This document shows positions 31,110 to 32,266 of a DNA stretch of 32,266 nt, piece after piece. The position numbers and the translations under genes were made by a program. Each line of letters starts with the position of its first letter. Position 1 is the first letter of the stretch. Under the pieces are notes generated by a model. The model made no database searches and had not been told where the DNA came from. It saw nothing but the letters and a program-made list of their open reading frames with translations. The stretch spans positions 1-32,266 of the forward strand of contig JAABQI010000067.1 of assembly GCA_011391545.1 (NCBI GenBank), read 5' to 3'. The DNA comes from Rhodoferax sp. (GTDB lineage Bacteria > Pseudomonadota > Gammaproteobacteria > Burkholderiales > Burkholderiaceae_C).

Positions 31110-31769
31110 ATGATCCCATCTCTCCAAAACCTCCTCGACAACAACCGCCTCTGGGCCGCCCGCATGGAAGCGCAGCGGCCTGGTTTTTTCAGCCAATTGG
31201 CACAGCAACAAACGCCCAAATACCTTTGGATCGGCTGTGCTGACAGCCGCGTGCCAGCCAATGAGATCACCGGACTCGACCCCGGCGAAGTGTTCGTGCA
31301 TCGCAATATTGCCAACGTGGTGGTGCATTCGGACCTGAACGCGCTGTCGGTCATCCAGTTTGCCGTGGACCACCTCAAGGTCGAGCACATCATGGTGGTG
31401 GGGCACTACGGCTGCGGCGGCGTGCTGGCCGCCCTGCGCGGCACCCGCGTCGGCCTGGCCGACAACTGGTTGCGCCACGTGCACGATGTCAAGCTGCGCC
31501 ATCGGCGCCGGTTGGACCACCTGAGCGTGGCCGAGCAGGAAGACACCTTGTGCGAAATGAATGTGATCGAACAGGTGGGCAACGTGGCCTTGAGCAACGT
31601 GCTGCAGGATGCCTGGGCAAGAGGTCAAAAGGTGGCGGTGCATGGCTGGTGTTACGGCATCAAGGACGGACTGGTGAATGACCTGGGTGTCAGCATGCGC
31701 GGCGCGAACGAAGTGGTGAATGTGTTTCGCAATGCATTCAAGCGTTATCCACGGCCAAGCCAGATCTGA
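31110..31769 (+). CDS. can: Beta-class carbonic anhydrase
   Basis: A protein of 219 residues. The zinc ligands are C43 and D45 (GCADSRVPANE), H99 and C102 (VVGHYGCGG), and the HRNIAN motif lies between them. It interconverts CO2 and bicarbonate in the cytoplasm. The length and the Asp-Arg dyad are as in E. coli Can. It is 30 bases after ivd and may be read from the same promoter. Its stop is nine bases from that of the convergent LysR gene. Confidence 0.93.
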   Translation: MIPSLQNLLDNNRLWAARMEAQRPGFFSQLAQQQTPKYLWIGCADSRVPANEITGLDPGEVFVHRNIANVVVHSDLNALSVIQFAVDHLKVEHIMVVGHYGCGGVLAALRGTRVGLADNWLRHVHDVKLRHRRRLDHLSVAEQEDTLCEMNVIEQVGNVALSNVLQDAWARGQKVAVHGWCYGIKDGLVNDLGVSMRGANEVVNVFRNAFKRYPRPSQI

Positions 31770-31778
31770 CCTGGTTGG

Positions 31779-32266
31779 TCACAAGAGACAGGCCTTGAAG
31801 GCGGTGGCCGCCGCCGACAGTTTTTTGCCCTTGGGGCAAACCACGTACCAGTGCCGAATCAGGGGGAAGCCCTGAACATCGAGTTGCACCAGTTCTCCAA
31901 GCGCCAACTCTGACACCACCGTGGTGCTTGAGACCACCGCCAGGCCCAGCCCGCCCGCCACAGCTTGCTTGATGGCCTCGGTGCTGCTGAGTTCCAGCCG
32001 ATTTTTTAGCGTGATGCCCAGGGTCTCAAAAAACCGTTCGGTGGTCAGGCGCGTGCCAGAGCCGGGCTCGCGCAAGATGAAAGGCTCATTCGCCAGCCGC
32101 TTCGCCGCCAGGTTGCGCTTGCCCGCCAACGGGTGCGCCGGCGGTGCCACCAACACCAAACGGTTTTCGGAAAAGTGCTCGCTTAGCACCTCCATATTTT
32201 TGGGTGCTTGCCCCATGATGTAAAGGTCGTCCTGGTTGGCTGCCAGCCGCTGCAACAGGGTTTCGC
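31779..32266 (-). CDS. LysR-family regulator, CbbR-like (5' part outside window)
   Basis: The frame is open from the window edge to a stop at 31779, giving about 162 C-terminal residues. They form the effector-binding domain: DLYIMGQAPKNMEVLSEHFS, LVLVAPPAHPLAGKR, EPFILREPGSGTRLTTERFF, STEAIKQAVAGGLGLAVVS, and a final LIRHWYVVCPKGKKLSAAATAF. The EPFI.REPGSGTR and ETIKQAV-like parts are typical of CbbR, the regulator of Calvin-cycle operons. Related LysR proteins share them, so the role is not certain. If it is CbbR, the cbb operon would be expected to the right of this window. Confidence 0.78.
   Translation of the reverse strand, partial: ETLLQRLAANQDDLYIMGQAPKNMEVLSEHFSENRLVLVAPPAHPLAGKRNLAAKRLANEPFILREPGSGTRLTTERFFETLGITLKNRLELSSTEAIKQAVAGGLGLAVVSSTTVVSELALGELVQLDVQGFPLIRHWYVVCPKGKKLSAAATAFKACLL

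Noticed and set aside
1-32266. CRISPR array, prophage, rRNA or tRNA genes
   Set aside because: No regularly spaced repeats, phage structural genes or cloverleaf/rRNA sequences were seen by eye.

Overview
The window looks like chromosome from a betaproteobacterium of the Comamonadaceae (Rhodoferax/Polaromonas-like). This rests on the GC-rich coding style, the corC-lnt-glyQ-glyS-gmhB-plsC-ygjP gene order, the short coq7, and the MerR/thioesterase/isovaleryl-CoA dehydrogenase cluster. The lineage is inferred from gene content; no rRNA is present.

Region 1 (1-3185) is a decayed integron. A divergent integrase gene on the + strand (from 2979) has an in-frame TAA after 25 codons and stops resembling an integrase after about 69 codons. 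Its promoter remains readable: -35, 17-bp spacer, -10, and a perfect CTGT-N8-ACAG LexA box over the -10. On the - strand, reading away from the integrase, lie an attI-like junction, a membrane-protein cassette, an attC site, a secreted DUF1254/DUF1214 cassette, a second attC site, and a third DUF1254 cassette that runs off the left edge. A short unexplained stretch (3186-3366) separates the integron from the resident chromosome.

Region 2 (3367-9270) holds a hemerythrin-like gene divergent from a three-gene 2-oxoacid (probably 2-oxoglutarate):ferredoxin/NADP oxidoreductase operon, followed by a CBS-domain protein. Two near-perfect FNR-type sites lie between the divergent genes, so low-oxygen control is likely.

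Region 3 (9267-14346, - strand) is hoxFUYH-hoxW, an NAD-linked bidirectional [NiFe] hydrogenase with its maturation protease. Genes overlap or touch, as in a single transcription unit. Regions 2 and 3 together allow electrons to move between H2, NAD(P)H, ferredoxin and 2-oxoacids.

Region 4 (14464-23464) contains housekeeping genes: coq7, an OsmC-family protein, ilvA, a 5'-nucleotidase, a metallo-beta-lactamase-fold hydrolase, an uncharacterised FFLEELY protein, a GNAT acetyltransferase, corC and lnt. Copies of a REP-like palindromic element sit at gene ends, and one half-copy lies inside glyS.

Region 5 (23593-32266) contains glyQ-glyS-gmhB-plsC-ygjP, then a MerR regulator with a thioesterase and isovaleryl-CoA dehydrogenase (leucine degradation), a beta-carbonic anhydrase, and the 3' part of a CbbR-like LysR regulator on the right edge. 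Hydrogenase, carbonic anhydrase and a CbbR-like regulator together hint at hydrogen-based autotrophy, but no Calvin-cycle gene is in the window.
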